Source: an uncultured Lachnospiraceae bacterium (GTDB taxonomy: Bacteria; Bacillota; Clostridia; Lachnospirales; Lachnospiraceae). Taken from it: 64,000 nucleotides of DNA. The translations under genes and the position numbers were made by a program. Below the pieces are notes generated by a model, which was not told the origin of the DNA, made no database searches, and saw only the letters and a list, made by a program, of their open reading frames with translations. Numbering within the stretch: position 1 is the first letter of the stretch; every line of letters begins with the position of its first letter. The stretch is taken from assembly GCA_902761585.1 (NCBI GenBank), contig CACWKX010000005.1, positions 62,001-126,000 of the forward strand, in the 5' to 3' direction. Shown one piece after another: positions 35,290-43,788 of the stretch.

Positions 35290-35748
35290 TCAGGATTCCT
35301 TCGGAAGCTCTGAGGTGCAGTGCGGGCATCTGGTTGCATCTACCGGAATCTCGCTCTTGCAGAACGGACAGATCTTCGTGGTTGGAGCCTCTGCCGGCTT
35401 CGGTTTCTCGAAGGTATCGTGAGCCTTGTTGATTCCCTTGATGACCATGAACAGGACAAAGGCAATCAGCAGGAACTGGATGACATTCTGGATGAAGCTG
35501 CCGTAGGCAAACACAGCGGCACCGGCATCCTTCGCAGCGTTCAGACTTGCGTAGTGTTCACCGTTCAATGCGATGAACATACTGGAAAAGTCGATCTTTC
35601 CAGTTGCAATCGATATGACCGGCATGATGATGTCGTTGACCAGCGAATTGACGATGGTGCTGAATGCGCCGCCGACGATGACACCGACAGCCATATCGAC
35701 GACGTTTCCGCGCGATATGAACTCTCTGAATTCCTTCATAAGACTCAT
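35290..35748 (-). CDS. mscL: Large-conductance mechanosensitive channel MscL with a C-terminal zinc ribbon
   Basis: A 152-residue protein. Residues 1-115 are Msc[21 protein letters not shown], the pore helix [19 protein letters not shown] and a second transmembrane helix [15 protein letters not shown]. MscL pentamers open on membrane tension and release solutes on osmotic downshock. After a Pro/Lys-rich linker a short zinc-ribbon (CPFC and CPHC, about 125-147) replaces the plain cytoplasmic helix. GGAGGAAG lies eight bases before ATG. It has its own promoter and is convergent with the sugar operon. Confidence 0.95.
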   Translation of the reverse strand: MSLMKEFREFISRGNVVDMAVGVIVGGAFSTIVNSLVNDIIMPVISIATGKIDFSSMFIALNGEHYASLNAAKDAGAAVFAYGSFIQNVIQFLLIAFVLFMVIKGINKAHDTFEKPKPAEAPTTKICPFCKSEIPVDATRCPHCTSELPKES

Positions 35749-35852
35749 GATAATCTTCCTCCCTCTGCAGATAGCGAACGGATACGGATTGCGGCGCCCG
35801 GCCGGAAGGGATTCCTCCCGTCACACTAGCCATGGCTGCCATAAACAAACAC

Positions 35853-35881
35853 AGTATAGCATCACGCCAGATAGCTGCCAA
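35853..35881 (-). promoter_or_regulatory. Sigma-A promoter of mscL
   Basis: On the minus strand TTGGCA (35881-35876), 17 bases, TATACT (35858-35853). Confidence 0.75.
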
Positions 35882-35908
35882 GCAGGATGATGAATGGAAC
35901 CAGGGGGG

Positions 35909-36568
35909 TCAGGCCTCCTGTTCTTCCTTTGCAAGCTTCACCAGCCGGCTGGTTCCGAGTCTGTCTGCGCCGAGCCGGATGAAGGTCTCCGCGTCATCAA
36001 ATGAGGAGATTCCGCCGGCCGCCTTGATGCGCACCTGCCCTCCAATGTGCTGCGCAAACAATCTGACATCATCAAAGGTGGCGCCGGCCGTCGAAAATCC
36101 GGTCGAGGTTTTGATGAAGTCTGCTCCGGCCTGCGTTACGATCCTGCACATCCGTATTTTTTCCTCTTCTGTAAGCAAACAGGTCTCGATGATAACCTTC
36201 AGGATGTGGCTGCCGCAGATTTCCTTCAGAATCCGGATTTCATTTTGGATGTATGAATCATTGCTTTCCTTCAGCGCGCCGATGTTGATCACCATATCGA
36301 TCTCATCCGCACCGTTGTCAAGCGCCTCCTTTGCCTCGAATGCTTTCACTGTAGTGGTTGTATTCCCGTTGGGGAAGCCGATCACCGTACAGATGCGCAT
36401 CTGGTCTCTGACATACTCCTTTGCCTGTCTCACATAACAGGGCGGGATGCAGACGGAGGCCGTCTGATAGCGGATCGCATCGTCGCAGAGCGATCTGATC
36501 TGATCCCATGTGGCAGTCTGCTTGAGAAGTGTGTGGTCGACTTTTCTTAAAATATCTGCATGAGTCAT
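35909..36568 (-). CDS. deoC: Deoxyribose-phosphate aldolase
   Basis: A 219-residue class I aldolase that splits 2-deoxyribose 5-phosphate into glyceraldehyde 3-phosphate and acetaldehyde. The N terminus [37 protein letters not shown], the lysine in KVIIET and the Schiff-base lysine in FIKTSTGF (about 154) are present, as is [10 protein letters not shown]. It is transcribed toward mscL from its own promoter. Although near the sugar operon it is on the opposite strand, so joint function is not implied. Confidence 0.95.
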   Translation of the reverse strand: MTHADILRKVDHTLLKQTATWDQIRSLCDDAIRYQTASVCIPPCYVRQAKEYVRDQMRICTVIGFPNGNTTTTVKAFEAKEALDNGADEIDMVINIGALKESNDSYIQNEIRILKEICGSHILKVIIETCLLTEEEKIRMCRIVTQAGADFIKTSTGFSTAGATFDDVRLFAQHIGGQVRIKAAGGISSFDDAETFIRLGADRLGTSRLVKLAKEEQEA

Positions 36569-36622
36569 GTCAGTGATTCCACCTTTCCACTATGTCTGGT
36601 ATGATGATGAAGTCTTATCCAT

Positions 36623-36651
36623 ATGCTATGAAATAAAACTCTGCAAGTCAA
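36623..36651 (-). promoter_or_regulatory. Candidate promoter of deoC
   Basis: On the minus strand TTGACT (36651-36646), 17 bases, TAGCAT (36628-36623). Confidence 0.45.
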
Positions 36652-36671
36652 TAAAAAGGAGGCAGATCTGT

Positions 36672-37817
36672 ATGCGCTTTATTCATATGGCGGATGTGCA
36701 TCTGGGCTGCACCCCGGATGGAAAGACGGAGTGGGGCAGCCAGAGGCGCCGGGAGATCTGGGAGACGTTTCAGGAATCTGTTCATGACGCAGCAGATATG
36801 CATGCAGACCTGGTGCTGATTGCCGGGGACCTGTTTCACAACCCGCCGGATGAGCAGATGCTCCGGGAGGTCAGTTACCTGTTCTCGTCCTGCCCGGGCG
36901 TATGCTTTGCGCTGATTGCCGGGAATCATGACTGCATGACAAAGGAAAGTGCGTGGCGGCGGTTTCATTTCCCTGAGAATGTCGCTGTGCTTGGTTCTGA
37001 TGGCTGCGAGTGTATTACGTTCACGCAGTTTGGCTGCGAGGTGTACGGTTTTTCGTATGACCGTCCCCAGATTGACAAGCCGCTCTACGACGGGCTTATG
37101 CCAGATGAGAATGATGCCTTTCATATCCTGCTTGCGCATGGAGGTGACGCACTTCACATTCCGTATCGGACGGAGGAGATGGAGCGATCCGGATTTGACT
37201 ATATCGCACTGGGGCATATCCACAAGCCACAGATCCTTTTGAAGGACAGGGCTGCCTACAGCGGGGCGCTTTCGCCAATTGATGCGGGCGATGAAGGACC
37301 GCATGGCTATATCGTCGGGGAGACACGCGGGCATTCTGTCCATCTTCAGTTCGTGGAGAAGGCGAAGCGGGAGTATGTCACGATGACGGTTTCGGTGAAT
37401 GAGGAAGACACGGCGCTCTCGCTCCGGGACGAGGTCGCATCTGCGATCAGAAAACGCGGCAGCGACAATATCTACAAGATCGTGCTCAGGGGACAGCGCA
37501 GGATCGGGGTTCATTTTGACACAGAGCTGATTGCCGGCTGCGGGATGATTCTGAGCGTCAGCGACCAGACAGCGCCGGCGCTGCATCTGGAAATGCTCCG
37601 TCAGACATACAAGGGGCAGCTGATCGGCCGCTACATTGAGAGCTTCGAGCAGGACGCACAGCGGAAATACGCGGCAGAACGCCAGTCAGGTGTCACTGGT
37701 ATTTCGTCCGGCCAGACGGACGCATCCAATGACCAGAGACTTCTGGCGGGGCTGTCGGATGTGCAGCGAAAGGCCCTGATGGCCGGGCTGGAAGCGCTGC
37801 TTGCCGGGAGGAACTGA
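36672..37817 (+). CDS. Metallophosphoesterase, SbcD/YhaO-type DNA repair exonuclease subunit
   Basis: A 381-residue calcineurin-fold protein with the metal ligands in order: FIHMADVHLG, LVLIAGDLFHN, LIAGNHDC, LLAHGGD and ALGHIHKPQ. This matches Mre11/SbcD and especially Bacillus YhaO, which works with the YhaN ATPase encoded next. AGGAGG lies nine bases before ATG 36672; the frame opening at 36567 overlaps the deoC promoter. The C-terminal 130 residues are the capping and ATPase-binding part. The pair probably processes DNA ends or protein-blocked ends, on family grounds. Confidence 0.88.
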   Translation: MRFIHMADVHLGCTPDGKTEWGSQRRREIWETFQESVHDAADMHADLVLIAGDLFHNPPDEQMLREVSYLFSSCPGVCFALIAGNHDCMTKESAWRRFHFPENVAVLGSDGCECITFTQFGCEVYGFSYDRPQIDKPLYDGLMPDENDAFHILLAHGGDALHIPYRTEEMERSGFDYIALGHIHKPQILLKDRAAYSGALSPIDAGDEGPHGYIVGETRGHSVHLQFVEKAKREYVTMTVSVNEEDTALSLRDEVASAIRKRGSDNIYKIVLRGQRRIGVHFDTELIAGCGMILSVSDQTAPALHLEMLRQTYKGQLIGRYIESFEQDAQRKYAAERQSGVTGISSGQTDASNDQRLLAGLSDVQRKALMAGLEALLAGRN

Positions 37818-37826
37818 GGATACCGA

Positions 37827-37939
37827 CACGACCCCTGCCGGGCAGAGCAGTAACCAGCCCTGCAGGTGCGCCTCAGGCGACCAGGAAGCACGATCCCTGC
37901 CGGGCAGAGCAATAACGCTGCCAGGGAGGATCGTGCCAT
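37827..37939. repeat. Direct repeat with inverted repeat after the YhaO-like gene
   Basis: CCCTGCCGGGCAGAGCA with flanks occurs at 37827-37854 and 37889-37916 (period 62). The second copy also forms a bulged hairpin with CCAGGGAGGATCGTG ending near 37939. No U-tract follows, so a terminator role is uncertain. Confidence 0.7.
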
Positions 37940-38027
37940 GGCTGGGACAGACGGTGGAATGATCAGGCAGAGCAATGGCGCGGCAGGCAGCAGAAAAATG
38001 CGCGGGGCGATGCAGGAGGAGGACGGA

Positions 38028-40106
38028 ATGCAGATTCTTGAATGCTGGCTGAAGCATTACGGGAAGTTCTCGGATATGCGGATTTCATTTCATGCGGGAC
38101 TCAACATTATAGAGGGCGGAAATGAATCCGGGAAGAGTACAATTCTTTCGTTTATCTGTGCAATGCTGTACGGAATTCAGAAAACAAGATCGAAGAATAT
38201 CGATGAATATCAGCTTCGGCAGCCATGGGACAATCCAGACTATTTTGCAGGTGTGATGAAGGTGCACGAGGGGGATTCCATCTACCGGATCGAGCGGAAT
38301 TTTCTGAAGAAGGATGAAAGCCTTTGTGTTGTCTGTGAGACAGAGGGCCGGGAGCTTGAGAACCCGGAGGCGTTTCTCACAGAGCTGACGGGCGGCCTGA
38401 GTGAGGGGGATTTTCTGAATACGTTCTATATCCGTCAGGCCCAGGCCCAGACTGACAGCCGGCTGGGCGAGCACCTCCGGGATTATCTGGTTCGTGTGGA
38501 GCAGTCGGGCGGCACGCAGACAGATGTCACGGCGGCGGTTGACCAGCTGAAAAAGAGACACCGGGAGCTTCAGGCGGAGAGAAAGCAGAAGCTTGACAAG
38601 ATTTCGGGGCTCGTGGCCGATAACCGGCAGGAGGCTGAGTTTGTGCGCTCGGAAATCGGGCGCCTGCAGGCTCGGCTCAGGGAAAGCCAGCAGGAACGCC
38701 CGGTCACCTTTGAGAGGAGACTCCAGACTGGATTCGGACAGCCTGCCGCGTCTGAGACAGATAACCGGCAGGAAGGTCATGCAGGCGGACAGCCGTCATC
38801 CGTGCAGACAGCAGGCAGAGTGCCGGACACAGGCTGGGGGCAGCGCAGCGCAGCCGCGCAGTCAGCAGACGGCCAGCCAGACACAGGCTGGGGGCAGGAC
38901 AGCGCAGCCGCGCAGTCAGCAGACAGGGAGCCGGACAGGGTTCTGGAGCAGGTTCCGCCGGTGCTGCCGGTTCTCCTCGCGGCGGCAGCTGTGATGGCGG
39001 TACTGTGCAGCGTGTTTGCACAGAGTGGCCTTCTCCGCATCCTGCTGTTTGTCTTTGCCGGTATCTTTGCGGTCCTGGGATTTCTCGCAGCGCTCAGGAT
39101 CCGGAAGGAGGAGCTTCAGAGTGGACGGAGCCGGCGCAGGCTGCGGGAGGCTGAGCGGTCAGTGAAACGGTACACGGTTCTGAATCGTCTGCTTGGCTAC
39201 AGGGATCATTCTGCTGATCCGGAGCTGGAGGCGCGGATGCGCCGTCTTGACCGCAGACGCGAGGATGTCATGCGAGAGGAGGAAAAGCGGTCCCGGCAGG
39301 AGACGGCGGCAGATGTTGCCAGGATTATGGCAGATGAACGGCAGAGACGGGCTGAACAGCCAGTGGGGCCTGAACAGCAGCCGGCTTCCGGTCAGCACGG
39401 TGCGCAGGGACAGGAGACTGCAGCGCAGGGGAAGGCGGCTTCCGGCCAGTACGATGCGCAGGGCCAGGAGACCGTAGCGCAGGGGATGGCAGCGGCTTCC
39501 GGTCAGCACGGTGCGCAGGGACAGGAGACTGCAGCGCTGAGGGAGGCGGCGGTCTTTGGGCGGAACGATGCGCTGGAGCGGGAACTGACGGAAAAGCAGC
39601 AGAAGCTGTCTCAGCTGGATGAAGCCTTCGGGGAGCTGTCCGGGGAGAAGGACAGCCTTCGGAAGCAGGACGTGGATCTGGATGCGCTGAGCCTGGCAAT
39701 TGAACGGATCCAGCGTCTGTCCGGTGCGATTTATCGGGAGACGGGAGAAGAATTTTCGCGGAGGGTATCCGCGCTGCTCGTTCAGATGACAGGGGGCAGG
39801 TACAGCAGCATTTCTCTGGATGAACGGATGGATGTCAATATCAATACTCCGGACCGGCTGCTGAAGATCTCCCAGGTGAGCTTCGGGACGATGAACCAAA
39901 TCTACTTTGCGCTGCGCATTGCGGCAGGGGAACTTTTGTCAGGAGGAAAGAATCTGCCGCTTCTGCTGGATGAGCCCTTCGCCATGTACGATGACAAGCG
40001 TCTGAAGGACGCGCTGGCGTTCCTGGCGGGAAGCGGCAGACAGACACTTCTCTTTACCTGCCAGAGTCGGGAGAAGCTGCTGGCCGGAAAGCTTGGAGTC
40101 CTGTAA
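38028..40106 (+). CDS. SbcC/YhaN-type AAA ATPase with repeat-expanded coiled-coil arms
   Basis: A 692-residue SMC-like ATPase. The N-terminal half-domain has the P-loop EGGNESGKSTILSFICAMLYG; the C-terminal half has SFGTMNQIYFALRIAAGELL (signature region) and PLLLDEPFAMYDD (Walker B). Between them are short coiled arms, a double hydrophobic segment (VLPVLLAAAAVMAVL and IFAVLGFLAAL, about 305-360) as in YhaN, and two Gln/Ala/Gly-rich repeat blocks. It is much shorter than Bacillus YhaN (over 900 residues). GGAGG lies eight bases before ATG 38028. Its last 36 bases are duplicated beyond the stop. It presumably forms a complex with the upstream nuclease at or near the membrane. Confidence 0.85.
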   Translation: MQILECWLKHYGKFSDMRISFHAGLNIIEGGNESGKSTILSFICAMLYGIQKTRSKNIDEYQLRQPWDNPDYFAGVMKVHEGDSIYRIERNFLKKDESLCVVCETEGRELENPEAFLTELTGGLSEGDFLNTFYIRQAQAQTDSRLGEHLRDYLVRVEQSGGTQTDVTAAVDQLKKRHRELQAERKQKLDKISGLVADNRQEAEFVRSEIGRLQARLRESQQERPVTFERRLQTGFGQPAASETDNRQEGHAGGQPSSVQTAGRVPDTGWGQRSAAAQSADGQPDTGWGQDSAAAQSADREPDRVLEQVPPVLPVLLAAAAVMAVLCSVFAQSGLLRILLFVFAGIFAVLGFLAALRIRKEELQSGRSRRRLREAERSVKRYTVLNRLLGYRDHSADPELEARMRRLDRRREDVMREEEKRSRQETAADVARIMADERQRRAEQPVGPEQQPASGQHGAQGQETAAQGKAASGQYDAQGQETVAQGMAAASGQHGAQGQETAALREAAVFGRNDALERELTEKQQKLSQLDEAFGELSGEKDSLRKQDVDLDALSLAIERIQRLSGAIYRETGEEFSRRVSALLVQMTGGRYSSISLDERMDVNINTPDRLLKISQVSFGTMNQIYFALRIAAGELLSGGKNLPLLLDEPFAMYDDKRLKDALAFLAGSGRQTLLFTCQSREKLLAGKLGVL
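38823..38930. repeat. In-frame 54-bp duplication in the YhaN-like gene
   Basis: Units at 38823-38876 and 38877-38930, both containing ACACAGGCTGGGGGCAG and CAGCCGCGCAGTCAGCAGAC, encode two 18-residue copies (PDTGWGQ, then SAAAQSAD). Confidence 0.88.
39384..39548. repeat. In-frame 54/57-bp triplication in the YhaN-like gene
   Basis: Units at 39384-39437, 39438-39494 (three bases longer) and 39495-39548. The first and third share a run of more than 40 identical bases, so the second is the divergent one. They encode repeats of ASGQHGAQGQETAAQ. Confidence 0.9.
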
Positions 40107-40148
40107 AGGCGAGAAAAGCTGCTGGTCGGGAAGCTTGAAGCCCTGTGA
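40071..40148. repeat. Tandem duplication of the 3' end of the YhaN-like gene, stop codon included
   Basis: The last 36 bases (40071-40106, GAGAAGCTGCTGGCCGGAAA to TAA) recur at 40111-40148 with two extra bases and a few substitutions, ending in TGA. Period 40. Confidence 0.85.
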
Positions 40149-40215
40149 AGCCGGCATAGAGCTGCCGGAATCCCATGCCGCAGGTCAGAAACGGGTCCGG
40201 CGCCAGCCGAAAAAA

Positions 40216-40252
40216 CTGTCAGCTTGACAGCCGGATTGTTTCTTCTTATTCT
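40216..40252 (+). promoter_or_regulatory. Promoter with overlapping palindrome for the IMP cyclohydrolase operon
   Basis: TTGACA (40224-40229), 17 bases, TATTCT (40247-40252). The -35 lies inside a perfect 15-bp inverted repeat, CTGTCA-GCT-TGACAG (40216-40230), a candidate repressor site. Confidence 0.65.
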
Positions 40253-40337
40253 AACCGTGCCGGCAGAAGATGCCGGTCTGGAATTGGAAAGATGCCGGAC
40301 AGGCACATCGAACAGTGAACAGGGACAGGAGGCTTGC

Positions 40338-41063
40338 ATGGAACTGAGATCACTTGCCGCAGAACTTTCAGGAAATCCGTATCCGGGGCGCGGGATCGTT
40401 GTCGGGGTTTCCGAGGATGGAAAAAGCGCCGTCGCAGCGTATTTCATCATGGGCAGAAGCGCAAACAGCCGTAACCGCATATTTGTTCAGGATGGAGAGG
40501 GGATCCGGACGCAGGCCTTTGATCCGTCGAAGATGGAAGACCCGAGCCTGATCATCTATGCGCCGGTCAGAGTGCTTGGGACCAACACCATCGTGACAAA
40601 TGGAGATCAGACCGACACGGTGTGGGAGGGACTTCAGAAAGGGCAGACCTTTGGCCAGTCGCTCAGATGCCGCGAGTTTGAGCCGGATGGTCCGAATTAT
40701 ACCCCGCGGATATCCGCACTGCTGAGTGTGCGGGAAGGCACTTTTGAATACAGGATGTCCATCCTGAAGAGCGCGGACGGGGATCCGTCCTCCTGCGAGC
40801 GGTTCACATTCGACTATGAACATCCGAAGGCGGGTGTCGGGCATTTTATTCACACATATATTTCGGATGGCAATCCGCTCCCGAGCTTTGAGGGAGAACC
40901 GACGAAGGTCGGAATTTCTGGAGATATTGATGCTTTTACGGATCTGATCTGGAAAAACCTGAACGCGGAGAACAAGGTGTCTCTGTTTGTCCGTTACATC
41001 AACATTGAAACAGGACGATACGAATCGAGAATTGTCAACAAAAACCAGGGAGGCGCAGTATGA
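40338..41063 (+). CDS. IMP cyclohydrolase (PurO-like)
   Basis: A 241-residue member of the archaeal-type IMP cyclohydrolase family, which closes the ring of FAICAR to give IMP, the last step of purine synthesis. YPGRGIVVGVSEDGKSAVAA, YFIMGRSANSRNRIF and FSGDIDAFTDLIW-like segments (GISGDIDAFTDLIWKNLN) are family features. AGGAGG is six bases before ATG 40338; the frame opening at 40224 overlaps the promoter. It overlaps the formyltransferase gene by four bases, forming a split equivalent of bifunctional PurH. The family is unrelated to the PurH cyclohydrolase domain. Confidence 0.88.
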   Translation: MELRSLAAELSGNPYPGRGIVVGVSEDGKSAVAAYFIMGRSANSRNRIFVQDGEGIRTQAFDPSKMEDPSLIIYAPVRVLGTNTIVTNGDQTDTVWEGLQKGQTFGQSLRCREFEPDGPNYTPRISALLSVREGTFEYRMSILKSADGDPSSCERFTFDYEHPKAGVGHFIHTYISDGNPLPSFEGEPTKVGISGDIDAFTDLIWKNLNAENKVSLFVRYINIETGRYESRIVNKNQGGAV

Positions 41064-42241
41064 ATGAAATTCAGCTGAAGTATGGATGTAACCCGAATCA
41101 GAAGCCGGCCAGAATCTTCATGGAGGATGGATCTGAGCTTCCGGTGACCGTTCTGAACGGACGCCCGGGATACATTAATTTCCTGGATGCGCTCAACGGC
41201 TGGCAGCTCGTCAGCGAGCTGAAGCGCGAGACCGGCCTTCCGGCAGCCACTTCTTTTAAGCACGTTTCTCCGGCAGGAGCGGCCGTCGGCCTTCCGCTGA
41301 CGGAGACGCTCCGGAAAATTTACTGGGTGGACGACATGAAGGAAGACCTGTCCCCGCTTGCCTGCGCCTATGTCCGGGCGAGAGGTGCGGACAGAATGAG
41401 CTCGTTCGGGGATTTCATCTCTCTCTCGGACATCTGCGATGAGGACACCGCTTCCGTTATCCACAGGGAGGTGTCAGACGGCGTCATCGCGCCGGGATAT
41501 ACGGAGAAGGCGCTGGAGATCCTGAAGGGAAAGAAGAAGGGCAACTATGTTGTCATTCAGATCGATCCCTCCTACCAGCCGGCAGCCATCGAACACAAGC
41601 AGGTGTTCGGGGTGACCTTCGAGCAGGGCAGACAGAACCTGGTCATTGATGATGCATTTCTCTCGAATATTGTGACAAAAAATAAGGAGCTGACACCGGA
41701 GGCAGTCCGGGATATCAAGATCTCCCTGATCACTCTGAAGTATACGCAGTCCAACTCTGTTTGCTACGTCAAGGACGGGCAGGCGATCGGAATCGGGGCT
41801 GGGCAGCAGTCCAGAATCCACTGCACCCGTCTGGCGGGCTCGAAGGCGGACAACTGGTGGCTGAGACAGTCTCCGAAGGTGCTGAACCTGCCCTTCCGCG
41901 CTGACGTGCACCGTGCGGACCGCGACAATGCGATCGATGTCTACATGGGAGAGTGGCCGGAGGATGTGCTCGAGGACGGTGCCTGGGAGCGGGTTTTCAC
42001 AAGAAAACCGGAGCCGCTGACAGCGAAGGAAAAGAGAGAGTGGCTGAATCAGCTCAAGGATGTCACGCTGGGATCAGATGCTTTCTTCCCGTTCTCCGAC
42101 AACATCGAGCGGGCGCACAGAAGCGGCGTGAAGTATGTGGCGGAGCCGGGCGGATCGATCCGGGACGACGCTGTCATCGAGTGCTGTGACAAGTATGATA
42201 TGGCGATGGTCTTCACAGGCATCCGGCTGTTCCATCACTGA
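41060..42241 (+). CDS. AICAR formyltransferase, stand-alone
   Basis: A 393-residue protein equivalent to the C-terminal half of PurH. It transfers a formyl group from 10-formyl-tetrahydrofolate to AICAR. Typical segments: LKYGCNPNQKPA, LPAATSFKHVSPAGAAVG with the catalytic Lys-His pair, ISLITLKYTQSNSVCYV, GIGAGQQSRIHCTRLAG and DAFFPFSDNIERAHRSGVKY. The MGS-like cyclohydrolase domain of ordinary PurH is absent, and the gene upstream supplies that activity. Coupled translation is likely from the ATGA overlap. A strong terminator follows. Confidence 0.93.
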   Translation: MNEIQLKYGCNPNQKPARIFMEDGSELPVTVLNGRPGYINFLDALNGWQLVSELKRETGLPAATSFKHVSPAGAAVGLPLTETLRKIYWVDDMKEDLSPLACAYVRARGADRMSSFGDFISLSDICDEDTASVIHREVSDGVIAPGYTEKALEILKGKKKGNYVVIQIDPSYQPAAIEHKQVFGVTFEQGRQNLVIDDAFLSNIVTKNKELTPEAVRDIKISLITLKYTQSNSVCYVKDGQAIGIGAGQQSRIHCTRLAGSKADNWWLRQSPKVLNLPFRADVHRADRDNAIDVYMGEWPEDVLEDGAWERVFTRKPEPLTAKEKREWLNQLKDVTLGSDAFFPFSDNIERAHRSGVKYVAEPGGSIRDDAVIECCDKYDMAMVFTGIRLFHH

Positions 42242-42289
42242 AGGCGGCGCATCCCGCATCCACAGAAAACCGATCGTCAGCAAATTATA

Positions 42290-42340
42290 AGCGGGCAGCC
42301 TTCTGCGGAAATTCTTCCGCAGCGGACAGCCCGCTTTTTC
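42290..42340 (+). terminator. Terminator after the AICAR formyltransferase gene
   Basis: AGCGGGC plus CTGCGGAA pairs with TTCCGCAG plus GCCCGCT in a two-part stem with a small internal loop, followed by TTTTC. Confidence 0.85.
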
Positions 42341-42412
42341 TTCTTCAAAATTTCTACGTCGGGGATCAGGCGATGACAGGATATGCTTCCTGCAGTCGGG
42401 AGCACATGGCGG

Positions 42413-43615
42413 TCAGACCCTGGTTTCCGCGTCTGTGGCTCTCACCACGCCCTTCTTGGCGAGGAATTTGTTGATCCGGTCCACCGGGTTCAGCAGCTCG
42501 CTGAGGGAACCGTCGTGGTTCAGGGTATCGATGATCAGCGCGATGAACTTGGAAAGGTCGCAGCTCTGGTACCATTCCCGCTCCAGAAGGCCCGGCTTCT
42601 GATAGGTCAGGTTTGTTGTCAGGATGGCGTTGAACAGCCCCTTCTTGTAGGCTTTATCGAACTTCTCCAGCCCGTCTGTAAACAGCCCGAAGGTTGCACA
42701 GATGAAGATCCGTTCTGCCTTGCGCTTTTTCAGCTGCTTTGCAATCTCAATGGCGCCTTCGCCGGAGGAGATCATGTCATCGATGATGACGACATCCTTG
42801 CCGGCCACGTCCGCACCGAGGAATTCGTGCGCAACGATCGGATGCTGCCCATTTACGGTGGTGGTATAATCCCTTCTCTTGTAAAACATGCCCATATCGA
42901 CGCCGAGCACGTTGGCCATATAGATGGCGCGTGAAGCGCCTCCCTCGTCCGGGCTGACAATCAGCAGTCTGTCCGGAGAAACGTCAAATGTCGGGCACGC
43001 GCGGTACAGTCCCTTGATAAACTGGTAGATCGGCCGGAAGTTCTCGAAGCCGGAGAGCGGAATCGCGTTCTGGATTCTCGGCTCGTGTGCATCGAAGGTA
43101 ATGATATTTTCGACGCCCATATGGACCAGATCCTTCAGTGCCTGCGCACAGTCCAGCGACTCACGTCCGTTCCTGCCGGTCTGGCGGCTTTCATACAGGT
43201 ACGGCATGATGATGTTGATCCGTCTGGCCTTGCCGCCGATGGCTGAAATCATCCGTTCCAGATCCAGAAAATGATCGTCCGGGGACATGTGGTTCGTTTT
43301 GCCGCGCATCTTGTAGGTGAGGCTGTAATTGCAGACATCGATCAGAATATACAGATCTTCACCGCGGATAGAGTCGTAGATGATTCCCTTGCCTTCCCCG
43401 CTTCCGAATCTCGGATTCTCCGTGCGGATCAGGTAGTTGTCCCGGGCATATCCTTCAAGCTGCGGGAGGGCCTTGTGCCGGTGATCCCGCTCGGACCTCC
43501 ATTCTACGATGTAATCGTTCACCTTGCTGCCGAGCTCTTTGCTCGACTGCAGAGCAATAATCCCGAGGTCGCCGACCGGAAGAGATTCACGATTTCGCTT
43601 TGCGGCTGTAGTCAT
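42413..43615 (-). CDS. prs: Ribose-phosphate pyrophosphokinase (extended form)
   Basis: A 400-residue PRPP synthetase that makes PRPP from ribose 5-phosphate and ATP. The substrate segments RRINIIMPYLYESRQ, ITFDAHEP, IVSPDEGGA and the PRPP loop VVIIDDMISSGEGAIEIA are present. It is about 85 residues longer than classical Prs, mainly through an N-terminal extension and a loop around GKTNHMSPDD. ATG 43615 has AGGAGA six bases upstream; the frame continues to 43792 without a plausible start. It follows the DnaC-like gene on the minus strand. Confidence 0.92.
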   Translation of the reverse strand: MTTAAKRNRESLPVGDLGIIALQSSKELGSKVNDYIVEWRSERDHRHKALPQLEGYARDNYLIRTENPRFGSGEGKGIIYDSIRGEDLYILIDVCNYSLTYKMRGKTNHMSPDDHFLDLERMISAIGGKARRINIIMPYLYESRQTGRNGRESLDCAQALKDLVHMGVENIITFDAHEPRIQNAIPLSGFENFRPIYQFIKGLYRACPTFDVSPDRLLIVSPDEGGASRAIYMANVLGVDMGMFYKRRDYTTTVNGQHPIVAHEFLGADVAGKDVVIIDDMISSGEGAIEIAKQLKKRKAERIFICATFGLFTDGLEKFDKAYKKGLFNAILTTNLTYQKPGLLEREWYQSCDLSKFIALIIDTLNHDGSLSELLNPVDRINKFLAKKGVVRATDAETRV

Positions 43616-43788
43616 AGTATTCTCCTGTATATGTAGTTCAAAGGCGCCGGCACGCTGCTTTACGCCTGCATGGCACGCAGCTGTCCGGATACCCACCCCA
43701 TACGGGCTGCCATCCGGACCGTCCGCCGGGCAATTCATCACGGTGCAGTTCCCATGCCGCGTACATTTTACCATGAAGGGGAAAATGG

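Noticed and set aside
42341..42412. Terminator of prs on the minus strand
   Set aside because: No stem followed by a T-tract was found in that direction; the strong stem at 42290 favours the plus strand.
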